Assembly: GCA_028023455.1 (NCBI GenBank)
Contig: JAQFVV010006844.1
Location: forward strand, 1 to 64,000
DNA from: Epiperipatus broadwayi
Lineage: Eukaryota; Onychophora; Udeonychophora; Euonychophora; Peripatidae
Length of the DNA: 64,000 nt
Direction of reading: 5' to 3'
The position numbers and the translations under genes are program-made. Each line of letters opens with the position of its first letter. Positions within the stretch are counted from its first letter, which is position 1. This document shows positions 61,541-64,000 of the stretch, in pieces. Below the pieces are notes generated by a model. That model was not told the DNA's origin. It was given only the letters and a program-made list of their open reading frames with translations, and made no database searches.

Positions 61541-64000
61541 TATTCAAACTTTGAACGAATTTCTGAAAAATAAATCATTCGACTGTTATTATCAACTTTG
61601 AATTAATTTTTTTTATTTTAAATGAGAATAATATTTTAAACTTCTAAGGCAAAAAAAAAAATCTTAACGAATATTCCCAAACTGAAACGTAATAAAATTA
61701 GGCTATTGTAAATGTGAATTATATTTGAGATTTCAAAATATAAAACGGAATATATATGAGTTGCAAATGCTAGATATTTAAAAATTCTTAAAAGCAGTTT
61801 GACGTTAAACAGAGGATTATGTTAATAACTATTTTACTCTTTGGTTATATTAAGTTTATAAATTTAAAATTATAATGACAAAATTACATTGTATCAATAT
61901 TATTGTTGTTGTTTTTTGGTAAATATTGAAATGAAATTGAAAGTGCTTTAAATTTGAATTAAAAAAAAAACCTCGTAATAATATATTAGAAGTCATACAA
62001 TAAAAATGAAACCTTTAAACAACCATCTGTATAGCAAAGACCTCTTCAACAGAAACAATGAAGAAGGAAGTATTATCTAAACAGTCGACCAATTACTTGC
62101 TGATCAGAGTTCAACTGCAATTCTGTAGAGGTCCCTACTATCGCATTTTATACGCATGTGCTTGAGGCTACGGCTTTAATGAATATTATTTAATTCTCTC
62201 ATTAAATGCCCATTTGCTAATCAATATTGAATGATTTACCTTGGTTAATGATAGACTAACTTTCTGAAAAAGATTCTAAACCTGATTAAAACATGAAAAA
62301 CTTTTCAGGGTCTGTCTGATCTCGACTGAAACTCGGGGTATACCAATACAGTCTGATGCATTATAATACCACTACAACAATCTTTTTATTATCAGAGTAA
62401 AATTAATCATTTCTTTGTTATAAATATAAAAAATTCATGGGATATCAAAACCTCATTATCTTTAAACAATATTTTATAACATATTTATTTCTAATAGCAG
62501 AATATTTGTCAACTCAATAGGTTCTTAATGAAAATTTCAATGATTATTTGATTGACTTTTCACATTCCATAAGCAACAACATATTAAACCAATAATGCTA
62601 GTTAAAGTGTTAAAAATATCTTACAATGAAAAATATTATAAATATATGAGTGTTGAAGTAATTTACTCAAACTAGAATGCAAATATATATATATGAATGT
62701 CATATGTTCTATTATGTTTTCTAAGTTGTTCTATAACAGACCAAATAACAGAAAATAAATGCTTTATGTTGTACTTTTTATATTTTTGATGATTACCTCA
62801 TCATGAGTGTTTGCATAGGGTAATTCCTATTTGATGGAAAAAAAAAATGGCTGACATAAAGAAAAGAAAAGACAAAAATAAGTTGAATATTATTTCTGAT
62901 AAAAATAAAAGTTTAATCCTTCATATTGATTTTTACATTATTAATCTTTTTTTTCCAATAAATTATTTTTTATTTGTTTATAGTTAATAAAAATTGCCAA
63001 ATTTCTAAAAAAAAAATATCAAGGTAAAAGGAGTTCCATAATTAAAATAAGTTGGGAACCAGTACTTTATATTATAAACTTCAACTTTTTATTTTACTAG
63101 CAGATTCAATTTTAATTAATCACAGTTTGATATTTATGTACTTCTATATGTTTTACAATTTATACCATAATTCTTGAATTTTAGTCAATAAATTCATTAT
63201 GAAAAAAAATATTAAATTAACTACTTATATAATTATATAATTTACTAAAAAAATAAGTGATAGAATTCATTTCAACAAATAAAATCATAATTGTTGCAGA
63301 AAATCTACCATAAATTAGTAGATAATGAAGTTTCTAGTTTGACTTTGATTTATTAGAATAAAGCAACCAGACTGCTTATTCAGGATAAGTTTTTGTCAAA
63401 ATAAATTTTATCCAATATCTAGTACATTCTGAACTCACAAATTATTTACCAGTTATCAGTGTCATTAAATCATTACTGGAATACCATAAAATAAGTAAAA
63501 TTTATACTAAATGACGCACCTTAGTGATGCCATACCTGCTATATTAAGTTTAATTATTCACAGCGTAATCACTTAAAATAAATAAATTTATATTTATATA
63601 GTAAAATATGTTATATATATATAAAATGGAAGAACAGCCAAAATAATGACTAAAAATTATGTTAAAAATTATTTAGCGTAAGTTTGCTAAAAATATAATA
63701 TGATTTTTGGGATAAATTTAAAGATAGAAAACATTGTTTCTAATATTCTGGATCAGAAAATCCGAAAAATAAATCATTTACTAATTACAACAATGTCTTT
63801 TTTTTCATATGAGGATGCTAAATGAGAATGGATATTAGGAAAATGAATATACTAGAATATTTATTATTACAAAGACTTTTTATGGAACTAGAAGATAAGT
63901 TAAAAAGAGGTACATGGCAATAGAAAAGCTTCATATTGATAAAAGACAGTTAATGGGGCATAAAAAATCTAAAATATCTGCAAATGTAGACTCAAGTTTG
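61541..64000. other. AT-rich DNA with one P-family fragment
   Basis: Bases about 62120-62185 (TGTAGAGGTCCCTACTATCG, GAGGCTACGGCTTTAATGA) match the right arm of the P-family palindrome. The rest shows no gene or repeat I recognise. Confidence 0.45.

Overview
The window reads as repeat-dominated, AT-rich nuclear DNA of an invertebrate animal. I see no complete host gene. I see no bacterial operons or ribosome binding sites, and almost all coding signal comes from retroelements: a Ty3/gypsy-like LTR element, an RTE-type LINE family with an apurinic endonuclease plus reverse transcriptase, and Penelope-like elements with a GIY-YIG endonuclease. A very large TATC microsatellite, tRNA-derived modules and many hairpin-forming elements fit a mollusc, arthropod or similar genome. 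The lineage cannot be fixed from the sequence alone.

Layout. Bases 1-10844 are one minus-strand LTR retrotransposon with unusually long LTRs of about 3.3 kb. Its internal part keeps a broken gag and the last piece of integrase, while protease, reverse transcriptase, RNase H and the integrase core are gone. It abuts an (AT)n tract and a LINE 3' fragment. Bases 11550-13010 hold two foldback elements. Bases 14051-14665 are the microsatellite, followed by a foldback with a tRNA-like centre and a Penelope endonuclease remnant (15230-15671). Bases 15973-19247 are an almost complete RTE-type LINE split into two opposite-facing parts, with an 11-bp target duplication. Bases 19259-31240 are mostly unrecognised AT-rich DNA with scattered hairpin elements and one weak exon candidate (19820-19993). 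Bases 31330-33128 are a dead Penelope-like element on the minus strand. Bases 36405-37592 are a second split LINE. Bases 38345-53005 are crowded with short dispersed repeats and palindromes. Bases 54605-59520 are a decayed LINE copy carrying several younger insertions. The rest is AT-rich sequence with a few repeat fragments.

The main theme is inverted-repeat elements. I count more than a dozen hairpin-forming units. Several have identifiable target-site duplications. Two, at 57540-57754 and 58641-58880, are almost perfect palindromes inside a decayed LINE and so look recent. Three foldbacks carry tRNA-like promoter modules (A and B boxes) near their centre. Every protein-coding unit found is disabled by stops, frameshifts, deletions or changed catalytic residues. 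The window therefore looks like a record of layered transposition rather than a set of cooperating genes.
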